A stretch of DNA of 64,000 bases from Embiotoca jacksoni (Eukaryota; Chordata; Actinopteri; Embiotocidae): assembly GCA_022577435.1 (NCBI GenBank), contig JAKOON010000006.1:11947001-12011000 (forward strand). The letters are read 5' to 3'. The notes beneath the pieces were generated by a model that made no database searches, was not told where the DNA came from, and saw only the letters and a list, made by a program, of their open reading frames with translations. The translations under genes and the position numbers were made by a program. This document shows, in pieces, positions 63,620 through 64,000 of the stretch (position 1 is its first letter; each line of letters starts with the position of its first letter).

Positions 63620-64000
63620 TCAGTGTTGCCGGAAACACCGACTGCCACGCGTTTTCACGAGGGTCGGCACAGCGAGGCGGGTTTGAGGCGGACGCTGTTT
63701 TCTGGATGTCACCGTAACACGGCTGCGACGAGCGGACGTGAGCTCCCGTCGTGGTGGCTGGACATTATTTATTTTTTTTGGGGGGGGGGGGGGGGGGGGG
63801 GGGAATATTTATTTTTTTTTTGCTCAGTGGTTGGAAGTTTAAGGGGAAAACGGCGCGGCTTTTTTTTTTTTTGCGTTTTCACATCACGTCATCCACGTCG
63901 ATGGTGGCGTCTTTCGGGAGCAGCTCAGCCGCTCCTGGTTGCTCGTTTACGGGACGGGAGACAAATGGGCGTAGGCTCGTTAGCTTAGCAGCCGGAACAG
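63620..64000. promoter_or_regulatory. CpG-rich putative promoter at the window edge
   Basis: CpG density rises sharply around 63640-63750 and 63850-64000 compared with the AT-rich DNA to the left. This could be the rnf24 promoter and first 5' UTR exon on the minus strand, a plus-strand gene start, or both. A plus-strand frame beginning ATGGTGGCG at 63901 stays open to the last base, 33 codons, but I do not recognise the protein. Confidence 0.4.
63780..63803 (+). repeat. 24-base poly-G run
   Basis: An uninterrupted run of G flanked by T-runs inside the CpG-rich edge region. It could form G-quadruplexes and is also prone to sequencing-length error. Confidence 0.9.

Noticed and set aside
63515..63988. 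157-codon plus-strand frame at the right edge
   Set aside because: It runs through the poly-G and poly-T tracts, giving Gly and Phe runs, and shows no domain.

Overview
The window is vertebrate nuclear DNA and almost certainly comes from a teleost fish. The exons are split by GT-AG introns, five complete genes and one partial gene match vertebrate families closely, and the spacer DNA is AT-rich with long dinucleotide and tetranucleotide microsatellites. The dispersed repeats (a tRNA-like SINE, a small inverted-repeat MITE, solo LTRs, a decayed mariner, LINE scraps) are of kinds I associate with fish genomes. Identities rest on my recall of the human proteins, not on a search.

Layout, left to right. 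(1) 467-819, minus: first coding exon of a neurokinin-3-type tachykinin receptor (tacr3); the rest lies beyond the left edge. (2) 3704-4284: a solo LTR with a 5-bp target-site duplication. (3) 8143-10162, plus: a complete six-exon aspartoacylase-family gene of the aminoacylase-3 type (acy3), 308 codons. (4) 13847-17241, minus: a complete four-exon claudin domain containing 1 gene (cldnd1), 250 codons, with a MITE in its probable 3' UTR and a SINE plus an unexplained open frame in intron 3. (5) 19787-27419, minus: a complete 16-exon lysosomal beta-galactosidase gene (glb1), 652 codons, with two GC-AG introns. (6) 28143-29883, plus: a complete four-exon ccdc86 gene, 290 codons, head-to-head with glb1 across about 720 bp. 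(7) 36373-48996, minus: a complete five-coding-exon RING-H2 gene rnf24, 149 codons, whose introns hold a deleted mariner and large microsatellites. (8) 49 kb to the end: probably the 5' UTR intron(s) of rnf24, with a second solo LTR that carries telomere-type repeats, a striking inverted repeat, and a CpG-rich stretch at the right edge that may be a promoter.

The genes are ordinary single-copy animal genes with unrelated jobs: a neuropeptide receptor, an N-acyl amino acid hydrolase, a four-pass membrane protein, a lysosomal glycosidase, a nucleolar protein and a membrane E3 ligase. There is no sign of an operon-like or defence system. The only structural coupling is the shared glb1/ccdc86 promoter region. 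The most unusual non-genic signals are a 135-bp inverted repeat with one mismatch inside much more diverged arms (56971-57105 against 57826-57960), the TTAGGG repeats inside a solo LTR, the paired GC-AG introns of glb1, and a 90-bp CA/GT tract 28 nt downstream of an rnf24 5' splice site.
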